Below are positions 8,113 to 17,599 of a stretch of DNA of 64,000 bases, piece after piece (the stretch's first letter is position 1; every line of letters starts with the position of its first letter). A program made the translations under genes and the position numbers. The notes under the pieces are model-generated. The model saw only the letters and a program-made list of their open reading frames with translations, ran no database searches and was not told where the DNA came from. The DNA comes from Celeribacter baekdonensis (GTDB taxonomy: Bacteria > Pseudomonadota > Alphaproteobacteria > Rhodobacterales > Rhodobacteraceae): NCBI RefSeq assembly GCF_003047105.1, contig NZ_CP028475.1, positions 3,038,001-3,102,000 on the forward strand, read 5' to 3'.

Positions 8113-9819
8113 GTGACACACCGCGCGGGTTTTTCGCTTTCGGCCCTGACCGCCATTGGCCTGATTGTAGGGGCTGGGCTTTTCACCCCGTCTCCTGTTG
8201 CGGCGGATGCCGGGGCCTATCTTGCGGCGCGACAAGCCACAATGGACCGCAGTTTTCGCGATCTTGTCAGCTATGCAACGCGGTCGCTGGCCTCTGATCC
8301 GCAAAATCCGGTCCTGCTCGAATCCGTGATTTCGGGCCAGATCTCCATGGGCAACTTTGATCAGATCAAAGGTTACGCTTCCGTGTTGCGCGACCTTGAA
8401 CCCGGCAATCAAATCGCGGCCATGGGCAATCTGACCCTGATGGCACGTGATGAGGATTATGATGGTGTGATTGCGGCCCTTGATGAGGGACAAAGCATTT
8501 CCACCGTCGTCGACGGGATGGTGCATGCTTGGGCCTTTGTCGGCAAAGGCGATATGTCCAGTGCTTTGACCCTGTTCGACAGTACGGTCGATGCCGGTCA
8601 AGGGTTTGAATTTTTTGGACCTTATAACAAGGCTTTGGCCCTCGCCCTTGTGGGGGATTACGAAGGCGCGCTTGATACGCTGACCTCGGTCGGTCAGCCC
8701 GCCACCCGATCCTCTGCCATCGCTCAGGCACAAATGCTAAGCCAATTGGAGCGCAATGACGAGGCGCTCACCTTGATCAATGACAGTTTTGGCGCGACCC
8801 CTGATGCGGAAATCGAAGCACTCAAAGCCGCTCTGAGCGCGGGTGAAAGCGTGCCGTTCACGGTCGTGCGCAGCGCGCGGGACGGTATGGCAGATGTGTT
8901 TTTCGCCGTCGCGTCCGCCCTCGATGGTGGGCTTGATGACGGCTACACGCTTTTATACGCGCGCATTGCCCAAGCGCTGCGCCCGGATGAGGCCAATTAC
9001 GCGTTGTTCAGCGCCGCCCTTTTGGAGCGGCTCGACAATTACGATCTTGCCACCACGGCGTTTGACGCCATTGCTGTTGATGATCCGGCCTATCCGATGG
9101 CAACGCTTGGCCGCGCCGAAGCGCTGCGGGCGGCAGGCAAAGACGATGCCGAGCTTGAAGTGTTGCGCCAGTTGACGAAATCCCATCCTGAACTGGATGA
9201 CGGTCATATCGCGCTTGGCGATGCGTTGCGCCGGCATGAACGCTATGCGGAGGCGGCCGAGGCCTATAGCACTGCAATTGATCTCAATCAGCCGCCCTCG
9301 CGCGCGCAATGGCCGCTCTATTTCACCCGTGGCATTGCCTACGAGCGTGAAGGTGTATGGGACAAAGCCGAGGCTGATTTGCGCCAAGCGCTTGCGTTGG
9401 AACCGGATCAGCCGCAAGTTTTGAATTACCTTGGCTATTCCTTCCTTGAGATGAAAACCAACCTTGATGAAGCCATGGGGATGATCCGCAAGGCCTCTGC
9501 CGCACGTCCGAATGATGGTTATATCACCGACAGTCTGGCGTGGGGGCTGTACCTTTTGGGTCGCTATGATGAGGCGGTCAAACCGATGGAACGTGCCGCG
9601 GCATTGATGCCGGTGGATGCGGTGGTGAATGATCACTTGGGGGATGTCTATTGGGCCGTTGGCCGCGAACGCGAGGCGCGATTTCAATGGGAACGCGCTC
9701 TGTCCTTTGATCCCGAAGACGATGAGGCCAACCGCATTCGCCGCAAATTGGAGGTGGGACTGGACCGGGTGTTGGTTGAGGAGGGGCTTGCGCCCACACG
9801 CCCCTTGGATGATGGCTAA
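8113..9819 (+). CDS. TPR-repeat protein with signal peptide
   Basis: About 568 aa. The GTG start at 8113 follows AAGGAGA (8100-8106) with good spacing; an upstream in-frame GTG at 8086 lacks this. An N-terminal signal sequence ends near PVAADA. Most of the protein is helical tetratricopeptide repeats, with clear TPR consensus in the second half (residues about 330-540: ALGDALRRHERYAEAAEAYS, and repeats with LGYSFLE and DHLGDVYWAVG). Such proteins are periplasmic or membrane-associated scaffolds; the partner is unknown. The ispE start follows 6 bases after the stop, so they probably share an mRNA. Confidence 0.85.
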   Translation: MTHRAGFSLSALTAIGLIVGAGLFTPSPVAADAGAYLAARQATMDRSFRDLVSYATRSLASDPQNPVLLESVISGQISMGNFDQIKGYASVLRDLEPGNQIAAMGNLTLMARDEDYDGVIAALDEGQSISTVVDGMVHAWAFVGKGDMSSALTLFDSTVDAGQGFEFFGPYNKALALALVGDYEGALDTLTSVGQPATRSSAIAQAQMLSQLERNDEALTLINDSFGATPDAEIEALKAALSAGESVPFTVVRSARDGMADVFFAVASALDGGLDDGYTLLYARIAQALRPDEANYALFSAALLERLDNYDLATTAFDAIAVDDPAYPMATLGRAEALRAAGKDDAELEVLRQLTKSHPELDDGHIALGDALRRHERYAEAAEAYSTAIDLNQPPSRAQWPLYFTRGIAYEREGVWDKAEADLRQALALEPDQPQVLNYLGYSFLEMKTNLDEAMGMIRKASAARPNDGYITDSLAWGLYLLGRYDEAVKPMERAAALMPVDAVVNDHLGDVYWAVGREREARFQWERALSFDPEDDEANRIRRKLEVGLDRVLVEEGLAPTRPLDDG

Positions 9820-9825
9820 CATCCT

Positions 9826-10656
9826 ATGATCACAAAGATTTTCGCTCCGGCCAAGGTCAACCTTGCGCTCCATGTCACCGGACAGCGGGCGGATGGCTAT
9901 CACATCTTGGACAGTCTTGTGGCCTTTGTCGATCTCGGTGATCAAATCATCGCTGAGCCTGCCGCACAGTCGTCTCTGACTGTAACCGGCCCTTTTGCCG
10001 CGGGCGTGCCGACGGATGGCACCAATCTTGTGTTGAAAGCGGCGGCTTTGGCAGGGCGACCGATGGCGTTAACGCTTGATAAACACCTGCCGCCAGCCTC
10101 CGGCATTGGCGGCGGATCGGCGGATGCTGCGGCGACATTGCGCGCGGCGGCGCGTTTGGGGACACAGCCCGTGACCGCCGATCAGGCACTGTCGCTGGGC
10201 GCGGATGTCCCGGTCTGTTTGCGCTCGAAACCCATGCGCATGTCGGGGATTGGCGAGGTCTTATCCCCCGTCATCATGCCCGCACTACATCTGGTGTTGG
10301 TCAACCCTCGGGTCGAAGTGTCGACGCCGGAGGTCTTTGCCCGCCTTGAGCGCAAAGACAATATGCCGATGCCCGATAAATTGCCGCATTGGCCCGACAC
10401 CTTGGCCTTTGTCGATTGGTTGAGCACCCAGCGCAACGATCTTGAACGACCTGCGGTGAAACGTGTGCCCGAGATCGCTGCGGCGTTGACGGCTTTGGCG
10501 CTGGCCCCAAAGGTACAAATGGTGCGGATGTCGGGGTCTGGCGCGACCTGTTTTGGTCTCTTCGAGGATCGGTTGTCTGCGGATATGGCGGCGGCGCAAA
10601 TGGCCGCCAGCAATCCGTGGTGGTGGGTCAAATCGGCCAGTACGCTCCCGGGCTAA
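9826..10656 (+). CDS. ispE: 4-diphosphocytidyl-2-C-methyl-D-erythritol kinase
   Basis: 276 aa. IspE phosphorylates CDP-methylerythritol in the non-mevalonate isoprenoid pathway. The N-terminal substrate patch APAKVNLALHVTGQRADGYH and the GHMP-kinase ATP loop PPASGIGGGSADAAA are intact, and a C-terminal SGSGATCFGLF loop closes the active site. Length is slightly below the usual 280-300 aa. The facing gene makes the polyprenyl chain from products of this pathway. Confidence 0.96.
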   Translation: MITKIFAPAKVNLALHVTGQRADGYHILDSLVAFVDLGDQIIAEPAAQSSLTVTGPFAAGVPTDGTNLVLKAAALAGRPMALTLDKHLPPASGIGGGSADAAATLRAAARLGTQPVTADQALSLGADVPVCLRSKPMRMSGIGEVLSPVIMPALHLVLVNPRVEVSTPEVFARLERKDNMPMPDKLPHWPDTLAFVDWLSTQRNDLERPAVKRVPEIAAALTALALAPKVQMVRMSGSGATCFGLFEDRLSADMAAAQMAASNPWWWVKSASTLPG

Positions 10657-10682
10657 GCCGCGCTCTCATTAGCGCAGGCACG

Positions 10683-10760
10683 CCACATGTTAAACTAGCG
10701 CAGCCGAGCCACATGTTAAACTAGCGCAGCCGAGCCACATGTTAAACTAGCGCAGCCGAG
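10683..10760. repeat. Three perfect tandem copies of a 26-bp unit
   Basis: The unit (copies at 10683-10708, 10709-10734, 10735-10760) reads on the minus strand as the last codons and TAG stop of the polyprenyl synthase gene plus about 12 bases of trailer. Only the copy nearest the gene is in use as coding end; the others lie in the gap before ispE. A degenerate partial fourth copy precedes at about 10671. This looks like slippage or unequal-exchange amplification of a gene 3' end, not a CRISPR. Confidence 0.9.
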
Positions 10761-11757
10761 CCACGACATAATCCGCGATGTCCGACAGCATCTGAACCAC
10801 CTCACCCGCAGGCAGGGCAGACAGTGCCGCCTTGGCTTTCTCCGCCCAGTCCAGCGCCACGTCGCGGGTCTCGTTGAGTGCGTTGTGACGGTTCAAAAGC
10901 GCGATGGCATGATCCAGATCGCCCTCGTCCTGTTTGCCCTTTTCGATGGTTTTCACCCAAAAGGCCCGCTCTGTCTCGTCTGCCTTGGCAATTGCTTTGA
11001 TCACTGGAAGGGTCAGTTTGCGTTCGCGGAAATCATCGCCGATGTTTTTGCCAGTTTGCGCCGAGCCCCAATAATCCAAAAGATCATCGACGATTTGAAA
11101 CGAAATCCCAAGCGCATCGCCATAGTCAAACAGCGCTTTGACGACAGCGTCATCCGCTTCGGCCAAAACGCCGCCGACTTCGGTGGCTGCTGAAAACAGC
11201 GCGGCGGTTTTGCCGCGCACGACTTGCAAATAGATGCCTTCGTCGGTTTTCAAATCCTGCGCCGCAGTCAGTTGCAGCACTTCGCCCTCGGCGATGGTCG
11301 CGGAGGCGTTGGAGAGGATTTGAAGCACGCGCATGTTGTCGGCATCTGTCATCAACTGAAATGCGCGGGCAAAAAGATAATCGCCGACAAGCACCGAAGA
11401 TTTGTTGTCCCACAACAGGTTTGCCGTGGGCCGCCCGCGCCGTTGCGCACTTTCATCGACCACATCGTCATGCAAAAGCGTGGCGGTGTGAATGAATTCG
11501 ACCGTGGCCGCGAGGTGAATGTGATAGGGGCCGCTGTAGCCACAGGCTTTAGCTGCCGCCAGTGTCAACATCGGACGCAACCGTTTGCCGCCCGCTTCGA
11601 TCAAATGCGCGGTGACTTCGGGAATGCGCGGCGCATGTTCAGAGGACATGCGTTCGCGGATCAGGGCATTCACCGCTTCAAGCTCGGGCGCAAGATACGC
11701 GGCCAATTGCTCATGCGGTTTGACTGCCGCTTGTTTTGTCGCCTCACCCAAGCCCAT
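10747..11757 (-). CDS. ispB: Polyprenyl (octa/decaprenyl) diphosphate synthase
   Basis: 336 aa. It elongates farnesyl-type diphosphate with isopentenyl units to give the ubiquinone side chain. Both aspartate-rich motifs are intact: LLHDDVVDES (first) and QIVDDLLDYW (second), with GGKRLRPML before the first. The start ATG at 11757 follows GAGGAG; longer starts lack a ribosome site. Chain length (C40 or C50) cannot be read reliably; roseobacters usually make Q10, so a decaprenyl (ddsA-type) product is likely. The 3' end lies in the 26-bp repeat array. Confidence 0.93.
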   Translation of the reverse strand: MGLGEATKQAAVKPHEQLAAYLAPELEAVNALIRERMSSEHAPRIPEVTAHLIEAGGKRLRPMLTLAAAKACGYSGPYHIHLAATVEFIHTATLLHDDVVDESAQRRGRPTANLLWDNKSSVLVGDYLFARAFQLMTDADNMRVLQILSNASATIAEGEVLQLTAAQDLKTDEGIYLQVVRGKTAALFSAATEVGGVLAEADDAVVKALFDYGDALGISFQIVDDLLDYWGSAQTGKNIGDDFRERKLTLPVIKAIAKADETERAFWVKTIEKGKQDEGDLDHAIALLNRHNALNETRDVALDWAEKAKAALSALPAGEVVQMLSDIADYVVARLR

Positions 11758-11807
11758 GGGACACTCCTCGTCTCGACAAACCCGTCGGTCTGTCTTTAAA
11801 TCAAGTG

Positions 11808-12026
11808 ATGAAACAGCTCCTGCGCACAACTGACCCGACCCAGATCATCTATGCCAAAGCCATCTTGTCCGGTGAGGATATAGACTGCTTTGAAATGGAC
11901 GTCCATATGAGCGTCCTCGAGGGTAGCCTTGGCATATTGCCGCGTCGATTGATGGTCTTGGATGATGATCTTAATCAGGCGCGCCGCATTTTGCGTGACC
12001 ATGATTTTGAATTGGAAGATCTGTGA
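11808..12026 (+). CDS. DUF2007 domain protein
   Basis: 72 aa. The fold-type pattern LLRTTDPTQIIYAKAILSGEDIDCFEMD...MVLDDDLNQARRIL fits the DUF2007 family of small putative signal-transducing proteins, whose function is unproven. It is divergent from ispB across 50 bases and overlaps the start of the downstream methyltransferase gene by 4 bases (GTGA), so the two are probably coupled. Confidence 0.85.
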   Translation: MKQLLRTTDPTQIIYAKAILSGEDIDCFEMDVHMSVLEGSLGILPRRLMVLDDDLNQARRILRDHDFELEDL

Positions 12027-12784
12027 CGGCGGAGACGACCGAGACCTGTGACGCGTTTTTGGGCGGGAGGGTGCAGCTATATCAACCGGCAGAGGGCTAT
12101 CGCGCCGGTGTTGATCCGGTTTTGTTGGCAGCTGCCACAGCTGCGCAGCCTGGACAGCATGTGTTGGAATTGGGCTGTGGGGCAGGGGCCGCCGCGCTGT
12201 GTCTGAATGCGCGCGTTGCGGGACTGTCGCTAACCGGGGTTGAGATGCTACCGATGTATGCCGATCTGGCCCGTCGCAATGTCACTCTGAACAATGCGGA
12301 TATGACCGTGGTTGAGGCCGATTTGCGGCATCTGCCGCAAGACATAAAGGCGCGTGGCTTTGATCATGTGATTGCCAATCCGCCCTATTATGACCGGGCA
12401 CGTTCGACCGCTGCCACCAATGCCGGGCGCGATATGGCCCTTGGCGGCGATACGCCACTGAGCGATTGGATTGAGGTGGCGGCGAAGCGCCTTGCGCCCA
12501 AAGGCTATTTGACGATGATCCAAAAGGCGGACCGCCTTCCGGACATTTTGACATCTCTGATGGGGCGGCTTGGGTCGGTGCGGGTGCGCGCGATTCAGCC
12601 GCGTCTGGGGCGCGTCGCCGAATTGGTGATCGTGCAGGCGCGTAAGGGCGGGCGGGCTGCTTTCGTCATGGAACCGCCCTTGATCATGCATGAGGGCGCG
12701 CGTCATCTGCGCGATGGCGAAAGCTACACGGCTCAGGTGTTAACCATCCTGCGCGAAGGCGGGGATTTGCCCTGGGGGCATTAA
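12023..12784 (+). CDS. TrmN6-like tRNA/DNA adenine-N6 methyltransferase
   Basis: 253 aa, SAM-dependent. Motif I is VLELGCGAGAAALCL, and the NPPYY tetrad-type motif (VIANPPYYDR) marks an amino-group methyltransferase. The overall pattern, GGRVQLYQPAEGYRAGVDPVLLAA near the N-terminus, is that of tRNA1(Val) adenine-37-N6 methyltransferase (TrmN6/YfiC). The start is a GTG overlapping the DUF2007 stop. The exact RNA substrate is inference. Confidence 0.88.
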   Translation: MTAETTETCDAFLGGRVQLYQPAEGYRAGVDPVLLAAATAAQPGQHVLELGCGAGAAALCLNARVAGLSLTGVEMLPMYADLARRNVTLNNADMTVVEADLRHLPQDIKARGFDHVIANPPYYDRARSTAATNAGRDMALGGDTPLSDWIEVAAKRLAPKGYLTMIQKADRLPDILTSLMGRLGSVRVRAIQPRLGRVAELVIVQARKGGRAAFVMEPPLIMHEGARHLRDGESYTAQVLTILREGGDLPWGH

Positions 12785-12921
12785 CCCTTTGGCAATATTT
12801 CGCGCGCAACCCTGATCACGTCATTTTGTTCCAAAACAAACCCGTGACACGACTCAAATTCTATGGTGCACTTGTTACATAGCTTTTACATTGAAGCTAA
12901 ATCAAACGAAGAGGAGAAGAC

Positions 12922-13089
12922 ATGAGCTTGGTTTCCCACATTGAGGAATTGAAGAAAAAGCACAAATCCCTCTCTGAAGCCGTCGAAATTGCGCAACGCT
13001 CCCCAAGCGCAGACGAGCTTCGGATCGCAGACCTGAAAAAGCAGAAACTCCGCATTAAGGAAGAAATCGCGCGGTTGAGTACAACCTAA
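12922..13089 (+). CDS. YdcH/DUF465-family small coiled-coil protein
   Basis: 55 aa. A strong GAGGAGA ribosome site sits just before the ATG. The sequence MSLVSHIEELKKKHKSLSEA...RIADLKKQKLRIKEEIARL is almost entirely heptad-like and matches the DUF465 (YdcH) family of short coiled-coil proteins, whose function is unknown. The 137-base upstream gap is AT-richer and probably holds its promoter. Confidence 0.85.
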   Translation: MSLVSHIEELKKKHKSLSEAVEIAQRSPSADELRIADLKKQKLRIKEEIARLSTT

Positions 13090-13120
13090 AGGGGGCTGCG
13101 AAACGTCTCTATACGTATTA

Positions 13121-13984
13121 TTATTCGGTCTGGCGGCTTGCGTAAGCGGCCAGTCCGGCACCGGCGGTGATCAAGCCCGCCGAAATCAAAAGCGCCAAAC
13201 GCGGTTCAGTCACCCCTCCAAGGATCAGAGCCCCCGTTGACAAAAGTGGCGCGGCATATGCCGCTGTTCCAAGCAGTTGAATGTCGCCCTTTTTCATCCC
13301 TACATCCCACAAATAAAACGCACCGCCTGCGGGACCAAGTCCCAATGCAATCAGCGCGCCCCAGCCTATTTGGGTTGCGGGCCAAACGGTCTGTTCAAAG
13401 GCCAAATGCGTGATCAATGAGAGGACTGCCGACAAAAGGCAAAATACCGCGACAGAGGCGGTGGTGACATGGCCGAGCCGGCGCGAAATCACTGAATATC
13501 CGGCCCATGTAAAGGCCCCCGCCAAGGCCAAAAGATAGCCAAGCCCCGCCTCTCCGGCAAAGGATGTGCCGCGCGCAATGACGAGGATCGCCCCCGCCAG
13601 CCCAAGCATGGCCCCCACAATGTGCAGCGGGCGTAGGCGTTCGCCGGGGACAAGGCCGGAAAACAGGACGATCAGCAAGGGCCAGAGGTAGGTGATCAAT
13701 CCCGCTTCCGCCGGAGGGGCAAGGCGCAGGGATGAAAAATACAGGAAGTGAAAGCCAAAAATCCCAAGTGTGCCAAAGCCATAGACCGAGGGCGAGACGC
13801 GTTTCAAATCCCGCCATGCACGGTTTTTGGCGATCCAGATCAGGCCAATTCCGCCACCAATGGCAAAGCTCACAGCATTTAGTTGCAGCGCCGGGACCGG
13901 CGTGCTGGCCACTGTGAACAGCGCCAAAAGCGCCCAAAGCAGGACGGCGAGAAAGCCGATGGATGTGGCGGTTTTGCGTGTCAT
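13121..13984 (-). CDS. EamA/DMT-family transporter
   Basis: About 287 aa from ATG 13984. Ten hydrophobic helices in two EamA repeats are visible; the second repeat begins around GYLLALAGAFTWAGYSVISRR. The family exports metabolites or amino acids; the substrate is unknown. Longer starts (14023, 14038) run into the terminator of the upstream phaB gene and are less likely. No strong ribosome site decides the start. Confidence 0.85.
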   Translation of the reverse strand: MTRKTATSIGFLAVLLWALLALFTVASTPVPALQLNAVSFAIGGGIGLIWIAKNRAWRDLKRVSPSVYGFGTLGIFGFHFLYFSSLRLAPPAEAGLITYLWPLLIVLFSGLVPGERLRPLHIVGAMLGLAGAILVIARGTSFAGEAGLGYLLALAGAFTWAGYSVISRRLGHVTTASVAVFCLLSAVLSLITHLAFEQTVWPATQIGWGALIALGLGPAGGAFYLWDVGMKKGDIQLLGTAAYAAPLLSTGALILGGVTEPRLALLISAGLITAGAGLAAYASRQTE

Positions 13985-14023
13985 TGCGCGAGATAGCCGT
14001 AAGTCTTTGAGCGGCGCAATCAT

Positions 14024-14051
14024 AAAAAAAGGGGCCACGCCTGTGACCCCC
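14024..14051 (-). terminator. Intrinsic terminator of phaB
   Basis: On the minus strand GGGGTCAC and GTGGCCCC pair (one G-U) around a 4-base loop, followed by seven T residues. It lies just downstream of phaB. Confidence 0.85.
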
Positions 14052-14073
14052 CTTCAAACTGCATCTCAAAGCC

Positions 14074-14796
14074 TTAGGTGAGGTATTGACCGCCGTTCGC
14101 CGTGATGGTCGAGCCGGTGATAAAGCCCGCCTCATCGGAGGCCAGGAACACCACGCAGCGGGCGATGTCTTCGGGTTCGCCAAGGCGACCAACGGGAATG
14201 GTCGAAATGATCGATTCGCGGACTTTTTCCGGCACGGCCATGACCATTTCGGTCGCGATATAGCCGGGGCAAATCACGTTGACGGTGACGCCAGCGCGCG
14301 CACCTTCTTGGGCCAAGGCTTTGGTGAACCCGATGTCACCCGCTTTTGCGGCCGAATAGTTCACCTGGCCGAACTGACCTTTTTGACCGTTGATCGACGA
14401 AATGTTGATCACGCGGCCAAATTTACGCTCGCGCATGCCCGGCCAGATCGGATGGGTCATGTTGAACACGCCGGAGAGGTTGGTGTCCATGACTTGCTGC
14501 CATTGCTCGCGGGTCATCTTGTGGAACGGCGCATCGCGGGTGATGCCCGCGTTGTTGACAAGAATGTCGACCGGGCCAAGCTCGGCCTCGACTTTGGCAA
14601 TGCCTTCAGCACAGCCATCGTAATCGGCCACGGACCATTTAAAGGTCTTGATGCCGGTTTCCTCGGTGAATTTAGCAGCGGCTTCGTCGTTGCCGGCATA
14701 GTTTGCGGCCACGGTGTAACCTGCGTCTTTCAGGGCTTTCGAAATGGCTGCGCCAATCCCGCGCGTTCCCCCGGTCACGATTGCGACTTTGGACAT
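14074..14796 (-). CDS. phaB: Acetoacetyl-CoA reductase
   Basis: 240 aa short-chain dehydrogenase that makes (R)-3-hydroxybutyryl-CoA for polyhydroxybutyrate, and in this group also for the ethylmalonyl-CoA pathway. The NADP-binding TGGTRGIG motif is at the N-terminus, NNAG follows, then Ser and the catalytic YSAAKAG Tyr/Lys pair. The GQYLT ending is typical of PhaB. The start at 14796 follows GGGAGGAG. It lies downstream of phaA in the same direction with a 301-base gap. Confidence 0.95.
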   Translation of the reverse strand: MSKVAIVTGGTRGIGAAISKALKDAGYTVAANYAGNDEAAAKFTEETGIKTFKWSVADYDGCAEGIAKVEAELGPVDILVNNAGITRDAPFHKMTREQWQQVMDTNLSGVFNMTHPIWPGMRERKFGRVINISSINGQKGQFGQVNYSAAKAGDIGFTKALAQEGARAGVTVNVICPGYIATEMVMAVPEKVRESIISTIPVGRLGEPEDIARCVVFLASDEAGFITGSTITANGGQYLT

Positions 14797-14856
14797 GATA
14801 CTCCTCCCTATCAAATCTTCTGTTGGAAATCTTGTTATCCAAAATATTCTGCAGCC

Positions 14857-14867
14857 GCAACAATATT
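14857..14867 (-). promoter_or_regulatory. Shared upstream element of phaB
   Basis: The 11-base sequence GCAACAATATT (plus strand) ends 60 bases upstream of the phaB start. The same 11 bases lie 58 bases upstream of phaA. The spacing suggests a common operator or promoter element; the binding protein is unknown. Confidence 0.4.
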
Positions 14868-15058
14868 ACTTAGCTGATGCAGAAATTTTTTGGCGCGACG
14901 GCATCGTCCCATGACATGGCTCCCAATATTCTGGACATGAACACTGTACCGCCCAATCATGACAAACTGAATGCGGTGCGGGATCAAGAGCTATTTTACG
15001 AAGGGAGTGTTTGCGCTACCATTTTGTAGGCTTTGGGCTTGTTTTGAGGACAAGCAGT

Positions 15059-15087
15059 GGGGAGAGGCCGCAAAAGAGGCCCCTCCC
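15059..15087 (-). terminator. Hairpin after phaA
   Basis: A 10-bp stem (one G-U pair) with a 9-base loop lies 10 bases downstream of the phaA stop. No T tract follows, so it may be a weak terminator or an mRNA 3' stabiliser. Confidence 0.45.
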
Positions 15088-15097
15088 AAGTTGGCTA

Positions 15098-16273
15098 TCA
15101 GTCGCGTTCAACGCAGAGGGCAACGCCCATACCGCCACCGATGCAAAGCGTGGCGAGGCCTTTTTTGGCATCGCGGCGCTGCATTTCGAACAACAGCGTG
15201 TTGAGGATACGTGCACCAGAGGCACCGATCGGGTGGCCAATGGCAATCGCGCCGCCGTTTACGTTCACCACGGCCGGATCCCAGCCCATGTCTTTGTTCA
15301 CGGCGCAGGCCTGTGCGGCAAAGGCTTCGTTGGCTTCAACCAGATCGAGATCTTCGGCTTTCCAACCGGCTTTCTCAAGCGCCTTGCGTGACGCATGGAT
15401 CGGGCCAACACCCATGATCGACGGGTCGAGACCGGCGGTCGCATAGGACGCGATGCGGGCCAGCGGTTGGATGCCGCGCTTGGCGGCATTATCTGCCGAC
15501 ATCAAAAGCACACCAGCCGCGCCATCGTTGATCCCCGAGGCGTTGCCTGCGGTGACGGAGCCTTCTTTGTCGAAGGCAGGGCGCAGTTTTTGCATGGACT
15601 CCAACGTCGCGCCGTGGCGAATGTATTCGTCGGCATCAACGATGATCTCACCCTTACGGGTTTTGACCGCAAAGGGGATGATTTCATCAGAGAATTTTCC
15701 AGCCTTTTGCGCCGCTTCCGCTTTGTTTTGCGAGGCCAAGGCAAAGGCATCCTGCATTTCGCGGGAAATCTGCCATTGATTGGCAACGTTTTCGGCGGTG
15801 ATGCCCATGTGGTAGCCGTTGAAAGCATCCCAAAGGCCGTCTTTGATCATCGAATCGATGAACTTCATGTCACCCATTTTATGGCCAGCACGGAGGTTGG
15901 CGACATGGGGGGACATGGACATGTTTTCCTGGCCGCCGGCACAGATGATATCGGCATCCCCCAACATGATGTGTTGGGTGGCCAGCGCGACAGTACGCAG
16001 GCCTGAGCCACAGACTTGGTTGATGCTCCATGCGGCGGATTCTTGCGGCAGGCCAGCATTGATATGGGCTTGGCGTGCCGGGTTTTGACCCTGACCCGCA
16101 GTCAGCACCTGACCAAGAATGGTTTCAGACACCTCGCCTTTTTCAATCCCGGCGCGCGCGACCAGCGCTTCAAGGACTGCGGCGCCGAGGTCATGGGCCG
16201 GGGTATTGGCGAAAGCGCCCGAAAAGCTGCCGACGGCAGTTCGTGCTGCGGATGCGATAACGACATTGGTCAT
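15098..16273 (-). CDS. phaA: Acetyl-CoA C-acetyltransferase (beta-ketothiolase)
   Basis: 391 aa. It condenses two acetyl-CoA to acetoacetyl-CoA, the first step of polyhydroxybutyrate synthesis and of the ethylmalonyl-CoA pathway. The active-site Cys is in NQVCGSGLR, the His in [17 protein letters not shown] and the second Cys in LCIGGGMG. The start at 16273 gives the family N-terminus [15 protein letters not shown] and follows a GAGAGAAGA ribosome site; the frame stays open further upstream but without support. Confidence 0.96.
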   Translation of the reverse strand: MTNVVIASAARTAVGSFSGAFANTPAHDLGAAVLEALVARAGIEKGEVSETILGQVLTAGQGQNPARQAHINAGLPQESAAWSINQVCGSGLRTVALATQHIMLGDADIICAGGQENMSMSPHVANLRAGHKMGDMKFIDSMIKDGLWDAFNGYHMGITAENVANQWQISREMQDAFALASQNKAEAAQKAGKFSDEIIPFAVKTRKGEIIVDADEYIRHGATLESMQKLRPAFDKEGSVTAGNASGINDGAAGVLLMSADNAAKRGIQPLARIASYATAGLDPSIMGVGPIHASRKALEKAGWKAEDLDLVEANEAFAAQACAVNKDMGWDPAVVNVNGGAIAIGHPIGASGARILNTLLFEMQRRDAKKGLATLCIGGGMGVALCVERD

Positions 16274-16331
16274 GATGGTCTTCTCTCTCCCAGAATGGTT
16301 GTGGGGAGATTGCCCAATGGCTGGATTTTTT

Positions 16332-16342
16332 GCAACAATATT
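16332..16342 (-). promoter_or_regulatory. Shared upstream element of phaA
   Basis: GCAACAATATT again, here within TTGCAACAATATTGCG, which contains the palindrome CAATATTG. It sits 58 bases upstream of the phaA start, nearly the same position as the copy before phaB. Confidence 0.4.
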
Positions 16343-16424
16343 GCGCGGCTCCCCACCAAAGGAGTAGGCTGCGGGCGCAGCATTTTCAACCATCAATCCC
16401 AAGATGAGGCGGTTTGACGCCCGG

Positions 16425-17252
16425 CTAGCTGGCTTTTCGGCGTGTTTCTTTGGTTTGCCACGCCGGATCAATTGTGGCCGCACCAAAATAGTGCCCCTGC
16501 ATGCAATCGATTCCGATTGAACTCAGATATTGGGCATCGGCTTCGGTTTCGACAAATTCGGCCACCGTATACATGTCGAAATGTTTGGCGACAGAGACCA
16601 AGGCCTGGGTCAGCACTTGGTTGTCAGGATTGGTCGCGATGCCGCGGATGAAACTGCCATCAATTTTCACAATATCGAAATAGAATTCCTTGAGATAGCG
16701 GAAGGCGGTGTAGCCCGCGCCAAAATCATCAAGGGCAAAGGAAATGCCCATGGATTGCAGTTCCTTCATGAAGACGGACACAAGATCGGGCATCACCATG
16801 GCGGAGCTTTCGGTGATCTCCAAAATGAGACGTTCGGCGATGGTTACGTTTTTGGACAGGCCGGCATGAAGCGTTTCTTTCCAACGCGGGTAGCCGATAG
16901 AGCGAGCCGACATGTTGATCGCAAGGCGCAATGTCGGGTGATCGTTGAGGGCCGCGAGCCCAAGCTCAAGCGCAAGACAGTCGAGTTGGCGGCCGGTTTC
17001 GGTGGTCTCGGCGACCTCGATAAATTCGCGCGCAGGAATCACCCGCCCAGTGTGATCCAAAACCCGAATGAGACCTTCGAAAAAAGCAGGACGATCTGGG
17101 CGCAGCGTTTGGACAATGGGTTGATAGGCGAGCATCACCTGTTTTTTGCGTAGAGCCGAATGCACCATGTCCATTGTGCTTCGATCACGTTCCGCGACCG
17201 CCGCCGACAGGGGGCTACCAAAATCATCGTGGCCATAGAAAGAGTCAGTCAT
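16425..17252 (-). CDS. EAL-domain cyclic-di-GMP phosphodiesterase
   Basis: 275 aa, a stand-alone EAL domain without a GGDEF partner. The signature is EGL rather than EAL (residue about 60). The other catalytic and metal ligands are visible: the Asn of NMSARS, the Glu of LEITES, the pair in DDFGAGY, the Lys of KIDGSF, the Glu of EFVETE and the Gln of MQGHYFG. It is therefore likely to hydrolyse c-di-GMP. The start at 17252 follows AAGGTGA. Its divergent neighbour is a PAS protein. Confidence 0.9.
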   Translation of the reverse strand: MTDSFYGHDDFGSPLSAAVAERDRSTMDMVHSALRKKQVMLAYQPIVQTLRPDRPAFFEGLIRVLDHTGRVIPAREFIEVAETTETGRQLDCLALELGLAALNDHPTLRLAINMSARSIGYPRWKETLHAGLSKNVTIAERLILEITESSAMVMPDLVSVFMKELQSMGISFALDDFGAGYTAFRYLKEFYFDIVKIDGSFIRGIATNPDNQVLTQALVSVAKHFDMYTVAEFVETEADAQYLSSIGIDCMQGHYFGAATIDPAWQTKETRRKAS

Positions 17253-17599
17253 CCCGTCACCTTGCCTTAAAGCATCCGCATTGTAAGACCGACTTTGAAA
17301 GACTTGGGATAACGGCGGGTAAACTCTCAAATTTGTTCAAGACTTTAGAGAAATTTTGAGCAAATGCCCAAAGCATTGATGCCGTTTGTGTATTTCTAAA
17401 TAATCCCGAAATTGGACGAAGACCCGGTGCATTTACATTGAATTTTCCTTTTTATATTGGCGGATTTTTGCGTCCCAAGTTCGCGCATCGCCGCCATGCA
17501 GTTTTCATCGGAAAAATCTTCGGCTGGGTTTGAAACGGCTTAACCATATTGAAAGTAACCTTTGCTCAACTGGGACCAAATCAGACAATTGGGCGAAGC
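17253..17599. other. Divergent intergenic region, EAL gene / PAS gene
   Basis: 347 AT-rich bases with no gene call. It must hold promoters for the two divergent signalling genes. I saw no clear operator. Confidence 0.4.

Larger units (their letters stand above)
14797..15097 (-). other. phaA-phaB intergenic region
   Basis: 301 bases with no credible gene. It contains a GC-rich hairpin just after phaA (15059-15087) and, 60 bases before phaB, the element GCAACAATATT that recurs upstream of phaA. phaB therefore probably has its own promoter here. Confidence 0.5.

Noticed and set aside
6864..8186. 440-codon frame antisense to ETF-QO
   Set aside because: It lies fully opposite a well-supported gene and is a codon-bias shadow. 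The same holds for long antisense frames opposite the MBL hydrolase (1282-2412), pyruvate kinase (38105-39403), pheS (41612-42769) and pheT (43195-44658).
10683..10760. Short regularly spaced repeats suggesting a CRISPR array
   Set aside because: The copies are directly adjacent with no spacers and the unit is the 3' end of the neighbouring gene.
16425..17252. Degenerate (inactive) EAL domain because the signature reads EGL
   Set aside because: All other catalytic and metal-binding residues are present and EGL occurs in active enzymes, so an active phosphodiesterase is more likely.
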